In this document: positions 44,836 to 53,136 of the stretch, piece after piece
How the letters are laid out: every line of letters begins with the position of its first letter
How positions within the stretch are numbered: position 1 is the stretch's first letter
NCBI GenBank assembly: GCA_965262255.1
Contig: OZ253505.1
Coordinates: forward strand, 62,001 to 126,000
Origin: JANQQC01 sp965262255
GTDB lineage: Bacteria; Pseudomonadota; Alphaproteobacteria; Caulobacterales; Hyphomonadaceae
Direction: 5' to 3'
DNA: 64,000 bases
Translations under genes and position numbers: made by a program
Notes under the pieces: generated by a model
Told to the model about the DNA's origin: nothing
Seen by the model: only the letters and a program-made list of their open reading frames with translations
The model's database searches: none

Positions 44836-45438
44836 TTAAATAGTTTCCTTTAGAGCCTTCAGGTAAACTGAATTCTTAGGGAAAGCGAATACTCGCTCCA
44901 CCATGGGTTCAAAAAACTCTAACGGTTCGCTTTCATATTCGGGGTCGAATGCCGCTTGGTCGTACTTGTGACAGAATTCCGCACAATATTGATAGTGTGG
45001 GCTGTCTTTGAACTGTTCACGCATATTTTTATCTAAACCAAGATGTTCAAAGAAGTAATATCCTTGGAATATTCCATGATGGGCGACCATCCAGTGATTC
45101 TTCTCACTTACGAACGGTTTTAGAATCGCCGCTGCAATATCTGGGTGATTATAACTTCCTAAGGTGTCGCCTATATCGTGGATTAAAGCACAGACAACAT
45201 ACTCTTCGTCTCGTCCATCTCTATGTGCGCGGGTGGCGGTTTGCAGAGAATGTTCCAGTCGATCAACAGGAAATCCGCCAAAATCCCCGTCAAGAAGTCT
45301 AAGGTGTTCTATGACTCTCTTGGCAAGTCCTTTGTTGAAATCTCTAGCATTGGCAGAGATGAGTTGCCAATCTTCTTGGGTACTTTCAAGAAAACTTTTG
45401 AAAGTTGTGCGCTCAATAGGTTGATTTCCGTCTGCCAT
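44836..45438 (-). CDS. HD-domain phosphohydrolase/oxygenase-like protein
   Basis: This is a 200-residue HD-domain protein. Metal ligands are visible as RLEHSLQTATRAHRDG, the HD pair in VVCALIHDIGDTLGSYNHPD, and later His residues in WMVAHHGIFQGYYFFEHLG. The closest pattern I know is the PhnZ-type HD group, where the metal site may be di-iron and oxygen-dependent; a plain phosphohydrolase is equally possible. The ATG at 45438 has GGAG 8 nt upstream, which decides against the TTG two codons earlier. It ends 6 nt from the convergent queA stop. Confidence 0.8.
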   Translation of the reverse strand: MADGNQPIERTTFKSFLESTQEDWQLISANARDFNKGLAKRVIEHLRLLDGDFGGFPVDRLEHSLQTATRAHRDGRDEEYVVCALIHDIGDTLGSYNHPDIAAAILKPFVSEKNHWMVAHHGIFQGYYFFEHLGLDKNMREQFKDSPHYQYCAEFCHKYDQAAFDPEYESEPLEFFEPMVERVFAFPKNSVYLKALKETI

Positions 45439-45482
45439 CTTCAAAGCTCCATTAGGTTAGAAATTACGGGTAACTATACGAA

Positions 45483-45839
45483 CTAAGCTACCGCGGGAAC
45501 GATTGTAACACTCTCACCACATCCACAAGCATCCGTTTGGTTTGGGTTAGAAAATACAAATTTTTCGTGAAGTGGAGTGACCTCATAGTCTACAACACTT
45601 CCCAACAAAAACAAAACGGCTTTTGAATCTACAAGAATTTGGACTCCCTGTTCTTCCACGATTTCGTCTAGCGGTTCGGGAGCCTCGGCATAGTCCATCA
45701 CGTATTCCATGCCAGCACAGCCGCCGTTGTTAACGCCAACGCGCAAGTACCCCTTATCTTTGTTCGATAAAATTTCTCGGACTCGGTCAGTCGCAGCCGA
45801 GGTAAGCGAGACGATTTTTGGACGAGGACGGCGGGGCAT
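45483..45839 (-). CDS. IscA/ErpA/SufA-type iron-sulfur cluster carrier
   Basis: This is an A-type Fe-S carrier of about 118 residues that passes clusters to apo-enzymes. Conserved cysteines are in VNNGGCAGMEYVMDYAE and in the C-terminal ACGCGESV pair. The N-terminus KIVSLTSAATDRVREILSNK is typical. The ATG at 45839 is used; an in-frame TTG at 45857 is an alternative. The Fe-S enzymes of this window (for example the LeuCD-like pair) would be potential clients, but this is general. It is upstream of the HD gene, 44 nt apart. Confidence 0.92.
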   Translation of the reverse strand: MPRRPRPKIVSLTSAATDRVREILSNKDKGYLRVGVNNGGCAGMEYVMDYAEAPEPLDEIVEEQGVQILVDSKAVLFLLGSVVDYEVTPLHEKFVFSNPNQTDACGCGESVTIVPAVA

Positions 45840-46211
45840 TGGCTCTATTCGGTTCAAACCTTTAGTTGAAAAGTGGTTGCGTTTTTACATTAGTATATAG
45901 TCAAATGAGGACAAATATGTAATTATTGGAAGAACTGATGTCAAAACTTTTTTCTTATTCTGATCTAACTTTCATACGCCCAACCATTGCAGCTGGTGTG
46001 TGCTCTGTTAAACATTGACTTGCTAATCGGGACAATTCGGCAGGTTTCGAATATCTAGGACACTATCTGAAATTCTGTTTCATGTCGTTAAGTTATTTCT
46101 GTTGCGTATTCTCTCGAAATTAGTATAGTGGTTATTCGTTCGAGATTCCTTTGTTCGGACGACATCCCGCGAAGAGCTATTTTTGCCAGAGTTTCCTATG
46201 GAGAATCCACT
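45840..46211. other. Intergenic boundary between core genes and the second accessory island
   Basis: This 372-bp stretch separates the divergent Fe-S carrier and dual-OB genes. No tRNA, integrase or direct-repeat attachment site is seen. An open frame begins at 46128, but the ribosome site and ATG at 46212 mark the real start of the next gene. Confidence 0.4.
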
Positions 46212-46912
46212 ATGGGACATTACATCGTTACTGATTTAACAAGATTTTCAAACCCCAGTATTGTATGCATTGGGGTCGTAGACTTGAATACGGGAGAGTG
46301 TCTGAGACCAATGCCATATAGGAAAACTGCCTGGGTTGAATCCAACTCCGTTCAGCCTGGAACAGTATTGGAAGGCGACTTAGAATTCAAATCTGATTCG
46401 GTGGCACCTCATATTGAAGATGCAGAATTTATTGGGGGGGGGTAAGGTGTTTGAGGCTTGCTTCAGACAAGGAACTTAGAACCGTACTTCAGCAAACATT
46501 GTCTGACTCTATCGCTGATGGGTTTGGATATAGTTTTTCGAATGGTCAAAAACACATACCTGTAGGAGGCGAAGCAAATTGTTCGCTAATAACAGTCAAA
46601 GTCGCACCCAACCGCTTACGAATATTTGAGAACAAGTTTAAATCTGGCGAGTTAAGGGCTTCGGTGACTGACTATAGTGGCCAGTCTTACGAAAGTTTGT
46701 CGATTACTGATCGGGGTTTTCCAGATTTCATAAAAAAACACCGAGTCGACGTGTCTGTAGACGAACTACGGCGTTTTGTATCCTCATTTAGGGAGATTTT
46801 CCTTCGAGTCGGGGTTAGTCGCCAATACTGCCCTCCTGATTCGGATAAAGATGGGTATTGGTTGCAAGTAAACGGAATATACGGGTATCCAGAAGTAGGG
46901 AACAATGTATGA
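46212..46912 (+). pseudogene. Dual OB-domain (DuOB-like) protein, out of frame at a nine-G tract
   Basis: The gene starts at an ATG with GGAG 8 nt upstream: MGHYIVTDLTRFSNPSIVCI, then NTGECLRPMPYRKTAWV and VQPGTVLEGDLEF. This fits the dual-OB domain family. The frame meets GGGGGGGGG (46434-46442) and stops at TAA directly after it. A second frame from 46443 carries the rest: LRTVLQQTLSDSIADGFGYS, HIPVGGEANCSLITVKV and SYESLSITDRGFPDF. With ten or seven Gs the two would join into about 233 residues. So this is either a phase-variable gene switched off, a sequencing error in a homopolymer, or a recent mutation. The stop overlaps the next gene by ATGA, so an operon was intended. Confidence 0.82.
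46434..46442. repeat. Nine-G homopolymer tract inside the dual-OB gene
   Basis: A run of nine Gs sits about 222 nt into the coding region. Polymerase slippage by +1 or -2 would restore the full frame. No G run of similar length was noticed elsewhere on reading the window. Confidence 0.9.
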
Positions 46913-47562
46913 ACTATCCCATATTTACCATAGGACACTCAAATCACGAGAAATACAACTTCTTGGCGTTGCTAAAAAAGAATCGTGTCAACGCAATCGT
47001 TGATGTGCGTTTTTCTCCCTTCAGTGAGTACAACTCCGACTATAATCGGAATACTCTAAAGAAATTCCTTGAAAATTATAGTATTCAGTACTTTTTTTTG
47101 GGTAAAGGGCTTGGGGGAAGACGGAATAGCCGCGAGTTCTATAAGCCAAGCAAACGTGGCGGCAAAGAGCGTGTAAACTACATGTTATTGTCGGAGGAGG
47201 AAGACTTCAAACAAGCCTTAGAAAAGGTTCATAAAGTAAATAAGAGGTATCGACTGGCATTGATGTGTTCGGAGAAAGACCCGTTGATTTGCCATAGAAC
47301 CTTACTAGTTGCGAAAGAGCTATACAATAGTGGTTATGACCTCTACCATATCCTTGAAGACGGTAGGCATGAATCCCATCTTGAAACTATGGCAAAACTG
47401 GTGGTTGAAGAGAAATTCGATAAGAAACCTCTTTCTAGAGATGAGAAAATTGCTTATGCCATAAAGAGTCGAGAAAATAAAGTTGCACATGTATGGGCGG
47501 AAGAAGAAAATCCTTCAAACAATGGAGAACAGAATGAAAATTTACTCGATAGGATTCACTAA
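46909..47562 (+). CDS. DUF488 family protein, first copy
   Basis: This is a 217-residue DUF488 protein. The start ATG overlaps the previous stop (ATGA). Motifs are IFTIGHSNHEKYNFLALLKK, AIVDVRFSPFSEYNSDYNRN, YFFLGKGLGGRRNSREFY, and the Cys-rich LALMCSEKDPLICHRTLLVA with a conserved Cys and CHR. After the domain, a charged tail of about 50 residues (KIAYAIKSRENKVAHVWAEE) is atypical. DUF488 has no proven biochemical activity; occurrence with OB-fold and mobile genes suggests nucleic-acid-related work, which is inference. It overlaps the next gene by 29 nt. Confidence 0.85.
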   Translation: MNYPIFTIGHSNHEKYNFLALLKKNRVNAIVDVRFSPFSEYNSDYNRNTLKKFLENYSIQYFFLGKGLGGRRNSREFYKPSKRGGKERVNYMLLSEEEDFKQALEKVHKVNKRYRLALMCSEKDPLICHRTLLVAKELYNSGYDLYHILEDGRHESHLETMAKLVVEEKFDKKPLSRDEKIAYAIKSRENKVAHVWAEEENPSNNGEQNENLLDRIH

Positions 47563-47974
47563 AACGACTGCCGAAAATTTTTTTGACCGGTTAAGGGATG
47601 CCAACGTAAAGACGATCATAGACGTTAGGTTGAATAACACTTCACAGTTGGCCGGATTTGCGAAGAGTGTTGACCTAAAATATTTCGCAAAGAAACTCTG
47701 TTCCGCGGGTTATGTGCATTTGCCTGAACTTGCGCCAACAAAGGAAATTCGAACGTCATACAACTCTCAAAAGAAAAAAGACAAGGCTTGGCTTGAGTAT
47801 GAGGAGAAATTCCATCGGCTAATGATCGAACGAAAAATCGAAGACTTGGATAGATCCATTTTCGATGAAGGATGCCTACTTTGTAGCGAGGATACGCCAC
47901 ACAAATGTCACCGACGACTTGTCGCTGAGTACCTCAATGAGAAATGGGGAAATGTTGAAATCGTTCATCTGTAG
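47534..47974 (+). CDS. DUF488 family protein, second copy
   Basis: This is a 146-residue DUF488 protein starting at an ATG with GGAG 6 nt upstream, within the end of the first DUF488 gene. Motifs are MKIYSIGFTKTTAENFFDRL, TIIDVRLNNTSQLAGFAKSV and CLLCSEDTPHKCHRRLVAEY with the family Cys-X7-CHR arrangement. It is clearly divergent from the first copy (different spacing and no long tail), so the pair is not a recent duplication. Two dissimilar DUF488 proteins in one operon may form a heterodimer. Confidence 0.85.
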   Translation: MKIYSIGFTKTTAENFFDRLRDANVKTIIDVRLNNTSQLAGFAKSVDLKYFAKKLCSAGYVHLPELAPTKEIRTSYNSQKKKDKAWLEYEEKFHRLMIERKIEDLDRSIFDEGCLLCSEDTPHKCHRRLVAEYLNEKWGNVEIVHL

Positions 47975-48271
47975 TTCTCTTGGAGTTACTTTCCTGTAGA
48001 TTCGCGGAAATTTGCGTTCGCATTGCAACCGTCCGAAGATATCTTGATAAGGTCGATTAATTTGACTTACTTCCCTCTAGTTTAAGCGCTCTCAATTGAC
48101 TCCATAATCTCACCGAACTACGAATACTCAAGGTGATTCTAAAACGAATCTGCGAGAATTATGCGATCTTCAGGTATTTTGCAGAAACTTCTGCCTTTCG
48201 ATTCATTCTTGCTAAGCCCAAGTTGTGTATAATGAACGGTGTTTCGCTCGCTTTAATTTTTCTCTGCCTTC
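47975..48271. other. Intergenic stretch after the DUF488 operon
   Basis: This 297-bp stretch has no gene I can support. A frame starting at 48133 overlaps the better candidate at 48272 in another frame and shows no protein-like character. Confidence 0.35.
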
Positions 48272-48598
48272 ATGTCTTCCGTGCAACAGATACAAATGCT
48301 CCTAGAATCAGGAGACTTTCACGTAGATCGCTTAGTACGCGAAGCTATAGTCAAAACACATGAACGGAAAGAATGGGGAACTATATACTTTTTGACACAA
48401 AAACGAGAAAATGAGTACATACAAATAGGGCGGTTTCAAGCGATTCACTCCCATATTTGCGAAGTAACCAGTAGACTATACGAAAATTTCCAAATTAGCC
48501 AACCACTCAAAAATTTGTGTGCAACTCATCCGCCAGGATGCCTATCCGTATTTGTGATCTTTAAGTTTCATTTTTTGCAACTTGATTCTGTGCTTTGA
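48272..48598 (+). CDS. Small hypothetical protein, weak GIY-YIG-like pattern
   Basis: This is a 108-codon open frame, MSSVQQIQMLLESGDFHVDR at its start. The middle reads WGTIYFLTQKRENEYIQIGR, which recalls the IYF...vKIG pattern of T5orf172/MUG113 GIY-YIG nuclease-like domains, but the rest is not convincing and the C-terminus looks unrelated. No ribosome site is seen. It could be a degraded gene at the left side of the TnpB element. Treat as tentative. Confidence 0.3.
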   Translation: MSSVQQIQMLLESGDFHVDRLVREAIVKTHERKEWGTIYFLTQKRENEYIQIGRFQAIHSHICEVTSRLYENFQISQPLKNLCATHPPGCLSVFVIFKFHFLQLDSVL

Positions 48599-48643
48599 GT
48601 TGCTTTACGCAGTGGCTCTTTCATTTGGTTTGCCCCCCTAGAA

Positions 48644-48657
48644 TGGTACAATTACCA
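48644..48657. repeat. Small hairpin, possible left end of the TnpB element
   Basis: TGGTA-CAAT-TACCA forms a 5-bp stem with a 4-nt loop about 140 nt before tnpB. IS200/IS605 elements carry subterminal hairpins near both ends. The location fits a left end, but no target-site motif or empty site confirms it. Confidence 0.3.
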
Positions 48658-48796
48658 ACGTTTGTCACTCAAGAGCAAACTCACAAATTTTCTTCAATTT
48701 TGGGAACTCATTTCATTTTTTAAAAATTTTTTTCTTGAAAGATTTAACGAACCGTAGTATAAAGGAAGTCATCTATATCCTGAAAGGAGAAGTCTC

Positions 48797-50098
48797 ATGG
48801 GGCTTGAGACTAATGACTCAGTTATCGAGTCTACTACAATCATCGCTCGAACACATACGCGCACCGCCAAACTCAGTAAGGGCGGACACAAGAAAGTGCT
48901 TGATTTCATCGCGAAGCAAGCGATTTTGTATAACAGTGCATTAGAAGAGCGAATAGACTGTTACAAAAAAACGGGTCGGTCTATCAGTTTCTATGATCAG
49001 TGTAAGTCACTAACAGAAATACGAGCTGATGATGCGGAGTACGGTAAGTACTCAGCTCACGTAATGCGTTCTTGTCTCAATCGTTTGGATAAGGCGTTCA
49101 AAAATTACTTTAAGCGGGTCAAAGAGAATGCAAGCAAAGTCGGTTTTCCGCGATTTAAGCCCCGTAGGCGAATGCGTTCGTTTGATTGTCCGAAAGGGAG
49201 TTTTCAACTCAGGGAACGTAAGAAAGGGTGGACTGTCAACATCAAGGGGTTTGATCCGTTCTATGTCAACGATATTCCTCAAGGTGAAATAAAGTTGGTT
49301 CGTATAGTCGTAACGGACCGTCGTGTGAATTTTCAGTTTGTGGTCACGACGACAAATGAAGTCAAACCGTCTGATGCTTCAGTGATTGGCATAGATATGG
49401 GCGTGAACAATTTAGTAGCTCTGTCGAATGGTGAAATTGTCAAAGGCCGTAAACGAGATCTAAAGCGACAAAAGAGACTTCAGAAGAAATTGAGGGTAGA
49501 AGTCAAGAAAGACAAGGGGAAGAAAATTCCGGAACACAGGAAGGGAAAAACGAGGGGAAGTAAATCCTATCTGAAAGCCCGAACTCGTTATGCCAAAGAA
49601 TGTCAACGGGTTCGCGAAAGTGAGCACGGCTATATCCATAGAGAGACGACGAGGATCGTTCGGTTATCTCCCAATCTAGCAATAGAAGATTTACAAATAC
49701 AAAACATGACCAAGAACCCTAAGGTTGCACGAAGTATATTAGAACAGAACTGGGGTAAGTTCGCAACTCTGCTTTGCTACAAGGCTGAAAGTGCCGGTGG
49801 TAAAGTAACGCGAGTCAATCCCAAAAACACGAGCCGGATGTGTTCTGGATGTGGCAAGATCAAAACAGACTTGTCTCTTTCAGAACGCGTTTACTCGTGT
49901 TCTAACTGCGGCTTTCAAATCGATCGTGATGTGAATGCCGCCATCAATATCTCTCGCATTGCGAAGTCGGGCGGGAATTTACCTGGAGAGTTCGGAGATA
50001 TTGTGTTTGAGAGACCTAGTGACCCTCGAAAGAGGGGTGATAGGTCGAGAGCTCAGAACCGTATACCTGTGACACCCAATGTGTCAATAGGTATATAA
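48797..50098 (+). CDS. tnpB: TnpB (IS605 OrfB) RNA-guided nuclease
   Basis: This is a 433-residue TnpB, the compact RuvC nuclease of IS200/IS605 elements and ancestor of Cas12. AAGGAG precedes the ATG. All three RuvC acidic residues are present: Asp200 in VIGIDMGVNNLVAL, Glu297 in NLAIEDLQIQNM, and Asp378 in QIDRDVNAAINI. The zinc ribbon cysteines are C349/C352 and C368/C371 (MCSGCG and SCSNCGFQ). No TnpA transposase is nearby, so this is a tnpB-only element. The 3' end of the gene overlaps a strong hairpin, where the guide RNA is expected. It appears intact and possibly active. Confidence 0.93.
   Translation: MGLETNDSVIESTTIIARTHTRTAKLSKGGHKKVLDFIAKQAILYNSALEERIDCYKKTGRSISFYDQCKSLTEIRADDAEYGKYSAHVMRSCLNRLDKAFKNYFKRVKENASKVGFPRFKPRRRMRSFDCPKGSFQLRERKKGWTVNIKGFDPFYVNDIPQGEIKLVRIVVTDRRVNFQFVVTTTNEVKPSDASVIGIDMGVNNLVALSNGEIVKGRKRDLKRQKRLQKKLRVEVKKDKGKKIPEHRKGKTRGSKSYLKARTRYAKECQRVRESEHGYIHRETTRIVRLSPNLAIEDLQIQNMTKNPKVARSILEQNWGKFATLLCYKAESAGGKVTRVNPKNTSRMCSGCGKIKTDLSLSERVYSCSNCGFQIDRDVNAAINISRIAKSGGNLPGEFGDIVFERPSDPRKRGDRSRAQNRIPVTPNVSIGI
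50062..50095 (+). ncRNA. Right-end hairpin / likely 3' scaffold of the TnpB guide RNA
   Basis: The last codons of tnpB form an imperfect hairpin: outer stem TATACCT/AGGTATA and inner stem GACAC/GTGTC around the loop CCAAT. In IS605-type elements such a hairpin marks the right end, and the omega RNA covers the end of tnpB with its guide taken from the flanking DNA. Here the flank from about 50101 is the broken ATPase gene, so the guide would match that gene. Confidence 0.55.
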
Positions 50099-51299
50099 TT
50101 CCCAAAGAATGCGTAACATTACTTGGACCTCGTCAGATTGGCAAAACTACTCTTGCGAAACTACATTTCGAGAAAGAGTTAGGTGGCATATATAGAGATT
50201 TGGAGCAAAGTGAAGCTCAGGAAGAAGTCGGAACCGGGAGTAAGTTTTTCAGGTCTCATAAGGACCAGACCATCATTCTTGATGAAATTCAGGAACGTGA
50301 AGTACTGTTCCCAAACATCAAGGTACATATTGCTGAACAGCGTTTCGCTAACAACAAGCGATGTAAATTTCTGTTACTTGGCTCTGCAAGTTTGGATATG
50401 CAAAGAAAGTCTGTGGCTTCTCTGACCGGACGAGTTTCCATGATTCAGATGACAGGTATATACTCACGGAACTAATTAATGCTCTGTCTGGTCATATTAA
50501 AGTTCGAGGTGGTAAAGATTTGCTAGAAACTTACAATTGCATAACAGTATTGCTGATGTGTCGGGGCGGTATGCCTCTAAGCCTGTTCGCAACATCCGAA
50601 AAGTCCAGCATAAAGGAAAGGAGGGATATGGTCAATTCGTATGTTCAGCACGACGTAGAAAAATATGGATTGAATGTCGACAAAGCGACTTTAGAAAGCA
50701 GTCTAGAATTTATAGCAATAGTAAATGGTAAACAGTTCGAAATGGGTACTTTCACAAAACAGTTGAAAACGAGTCGTCAAAAGGTTCACGACTCAATTAG
50801 TGCGCTAAGCCAGTTGCTATTGCTCGGGGTGATTGATCCTTGGAGCAAGTTTAACGGTCGAACGGTAAACGTTACTAAACACACAAAACTATACATCCGT
50901 GATTCAGGAATACTGACGACTTTGCTCGAAATCGACAATCCCCAATCAGTATTAGCAAGTAATCAAATCGGTTCAATCTGGGATAGTTTCGTTATTGAAT
51001 CACTTATAAGAACAGCTCAAAGCATAGGAGACTTCCGAAACTGTTTTTACTACCGAACCCCTGGGGGTGACAGTGAGTTAGATTTTGTTCTTGAATTTGA
51101 AGATAGAACAAAATGGGGAATAGAGATTAAACTTTCAGAACCAAAACGTCTCAACGCCGGAAACATAAAAGCCGCAAAGGCAATAGGGGTTCAGAGGCGA
51201 CTCGTCATACACAAAGGAACTAGTAGCTACAAAGTAAGTGGAGGGTTTGAAACTATGCCGCTCTACGAAGCACTAAATGCGATACTCGAAAGGCGCTGA
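50099..51299 (+). pseudogene. AAA/DUF4143 ATPase, truncated at the 5' end and frameshifted
   Basis: Directly after the TnpB end, one frame reads KECVTLLGPRQIGKTTLAKL, a Walker A site, then TIILDEIQEREVLFPNIKVH (Walker B-like DE) and KFLLLGSASLDMQRKSVASL, all characteristic of AAA_14/DUF4143 ATPases. It stops near 50475. The remainder continues in another frame: ILTELINALSGHIKVRGGKD, LLMCRGGMPLSLFATSEKSS, and the C-terminal nuclease-like FYYRTPGGDSELDFVLEFED with IEIKL. The first 20-40 residues of a normal protein are missing because the TnpB element abuts them. So this gene is dead by insertion plus frameshift. Family members often act in defence or toxin contexts, unproven. Confidence 0.82.
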
Positions 51300-51384
51300 A
51301 ACTAGTTTTCTAGTCCTAACCTAGAGATTAAAGGCGATCCCGAAAAAAAACAAATCTGTATCCCGAACATAAGGAGAAATTTCA

Positions 51385-52062
51385 ATGAGTACCCTAGTTG
51401 ATCAAATTCAAGAACACGGTCTAACTAACGAAAATTTTACTGGTCGTCAACTCTCTGAGATTATCGACGGAACAGATGCGCGGCGCTATGGCCTAGTCAA
51501 TAGAGCGCTAAAGGAAGGTGTTTTGGTTCGTCTCAAACCAGGTCTCTATTGCCTTTCAAATGCAATCACAAAAACAGAGTTCCTGCCACACCCATTTGGC
51601 ATTGCTCAAGCGATTGTTCCACGAAGTTACATCTCGTTTTCAACCGCTCTTAGATTTCACGACTGGATCCCGGAAGCCGTTTATACAACTTCTATTGTTA
51701 CGCCGAAATCTAAATCTAGCAGGTATCGTCAGGAGGTACTTGGTTGGTTTACGTTTCGACCGTTGGCGGTCAATAAGGAAGGTTTTCTCGAAGGAGTCAC
51801 TCAGTATAGGTTTGGGAAACAAGTGGTATTAGTGGCAGATCCACTTCGAGCAGTAATGGATATTGTTGAAAGAAATAAGCAACCTTGGACAGGAATCGAC
51901 TATATTCAAGGGGGACTACGAGTTGAGGATGAAGATTTTCTTTCGCTGAAAAGAAAAGATTTCGCAAAGTTGAAAAAAGTGTATAAGCGCAAATCGACAA
52001 CAAATTTCCTTGCCAATTTTGAGCAGACAATATTTCAAGTTAAAAGTCGAGTAGCTGACTAG
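51385..52062 (+). CDS. AbiEi-type antitoxin/transcriptional regulator, first copy (no toxin beside it)
   Basis: This is a 225-residue AbiEi-like protein, antitoxin of type IV AbiE systems. The N-terminal winged-helix region reads FTGRQLSEIIDGTDARRYGL then VNRALKEGVLVRLKPGLYCL. The C-terminal antitoxin domain includes HPFGIAQAIVPRSYISFSTA and VVLVADPLRAVMDIVERN. It is nearly identical to the second copy at 52412 through most of its length, diverging in the last 40 residues. No abiEii follows within the 349-bp gap, so it is an orphan paralogue. AbiEi proteins repress their own operon, so the two copies may cross-regulate. Confidence 0.85.
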   Translation: MSTLVDQIQEHGLTNENFTGRQLSEIIDGTDARRYGLVNRALKEGVLVRLKPGLYCLSNAITKTEFLPHPFGIAQAIVPRSYISFSTALRFHDWIPEAVYTTSIVTPKSKSSRYRQEVLGWFTFRPLAVNKEGFLEGVTQYRFGKQVVLVADPLRAVMDIVERNKQPWTGIDYIQGGLRVEDEDFLSLKRKDFAKLKKVYKRKSTTNFLANFEQTIFQVKSRVAD

Positions 52063-52411
52063 AATAGCAATGTTTGGTCTATCAAGATTACGCCCAGACA
52101 AGTCCTTGCCTACGTTCGGGTCAACAACGACGATATGTTCACGCGAACACTCGAATTTTTTCTTGAAACTTCCATAAAATGGAAGTATTATGATATTTGT
52201 GGTGTGGTATGAACTTTGAAGATAGATTCGTTTACAGCTTCTTTGAACGAAAATTAATCTGATTAATCGTACCATTTAGCCGTCTTTCTGCTACTTTGCA
52301 ACCTTTTCGGAAGTAGGAAATTAGAGGAAACTTCACTAATTTAACAAATGTCAGCGTACTTCCTATAAACACCGGGTACATTGAGAGTTGCTAACCTAAA
52401 GAGAAAAGCCG
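52063..52411. other. Spacer between the two AbiEi copies
   Basis: This 349-bp spacer holds no gene I can support. An 8-bp inverted repeat with a 3-nt loop (ACTTCCAT-AAA-ATGGAAGT, 52168-52186) could be a transcription stop or protein site. I looked for an abiEii remnant and found none on the plus strand; a long frame on the minus strand looks like a shadow. Confidence 0.4.
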
Positions 52412-53089
52412 ATGAATACCCTAACCTTAGTTCATCAAATTCGAGAACACGGCCTAACTAACGAAATTTTTACCGGTCGTCAACTCTCTGAGATCATCGA
52501 CGGAACTGATGCGCGGCGTTATGGCATAGTCAATAGAGCGCTAAAGGAAGGTGTTTTGGTTCGTCTCAAACGAGGTCTCTATTGCCTTTCAAATACAATC
52601 ACAAAAACAGAGTTCCTGCCACACCCATTTGGCATCGCTCAAGCGATCGTTCCACGAAGTTACATCTCTTTTTCGACCGCTCTTAGATTTCACGATTGGA
52701 TCCCGGAAGCGGTTTATACAACTTCTAGTGTTACGCCGAAATCTAAACCTAGCAGGTATCGTCAGGAAGTACTTGGTTGGTTCACGTTTCGACCGTTGGC
52801 AGTTAATAAAGAAGGTTTTCTCGAAGGTGTAACTCAATATAAATTTGGGAAACAAGTAGCATTGGTAGCCGATCCTCTTCGAGCAGTAATGGACATTGTT
52901 GAAAGAAATAAGCAACCTTGGACAGGAATCGACTATATTGAAGAGGGATTGCGAGTTGAGGATGAAGATTTTCTTAAACTGAGAAGAAAAGATTTTACAA
53001 AGTTGAAGAATGTGTACAAATGTGAATCCACAAGAAATTTCTTGAAAAATTTCGAAATTGCGCTATTTAGTTTGAAAAACCAAACCTAA
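52412..53089 (+). CDS. AbiEi-type antitoxin, second copy (paired with toxin)
   Basis: This is a 225-residue AbiEi homologue that pairs with the AbiEii gene 47 nt downstream. It shares FTGRQLSEIIDGTDARRYG and HPFGIAQAIVPRSYISFSTA with the upstream copy; the differences are scattered and concentrated at the C-terminus (KDFTKLKNVYKCESTRNFLK). In the AbiE family AbiEi neutralises the nucleotidyltransferase AbiEii and represses the operon through its winged helix. Its stop codon falls in a tandem 15-bp repeat. Start ATG with AGAG upstream; the ribosome site is modest. Confidence 0.87.
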   Translation: MNTLTLVHQIREHGLTNEIFTGRQLSEIIDGTDARRYGIVNRALKEGVLVRLKRGLYCLSNTITKTEFLPHPFGIAQAIVPRSYISFSTALRFHDWIPEAVYTTSSVTPKSKPSRYRQEVLGWFTFRPLAVNKEGFLEGVTQYKFGKQVALVADPLRAVMDIVERNKQPWTGIDYIEEGLRVEDEDFLKLRRKDFTKLKNVYKCESTRNFLKNFEIALFSLKNQT

Positions 53090-53112
53090 AGCTATATAAC
53101 CTAAAGCTATAT
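53083..53112. repeat. Tandem 15-bp repeat at the abiEi-abiEii junction
   Basis: AACCTAAAGCTATAT occurs twice head to tail with no gap. The first unit contains the stop codon of the second AbiEi copy. It may be a slippage duplication or a spacing element between antitoxin stop and toxin ribosome site (GGAGG). Confidence 0.85.
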
Positions 53113-53136
53113 TGCTTTTGAATAAGGAGGTCACTA

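Noticed and set aside
45840..46211. tRNA or attachment site at the edge of the second accessory island
   Set aside because: No cloverleaf or T-arm sequence and no matching direct repeat at the far edge near 54.0 kb.
48133..48363. 76-codon frame on the plus strand
   Set aside because: Low-quality composition and overlap with a better candidate frame at 48272.
51916..52275. Minus-strand frame between the AbiEi copies, considered as an abiEii remnant
   Set aside because: It lacks nucleotidyltransferase motifs, overlaps the antitoxin antisense, and is on the wrong strand.
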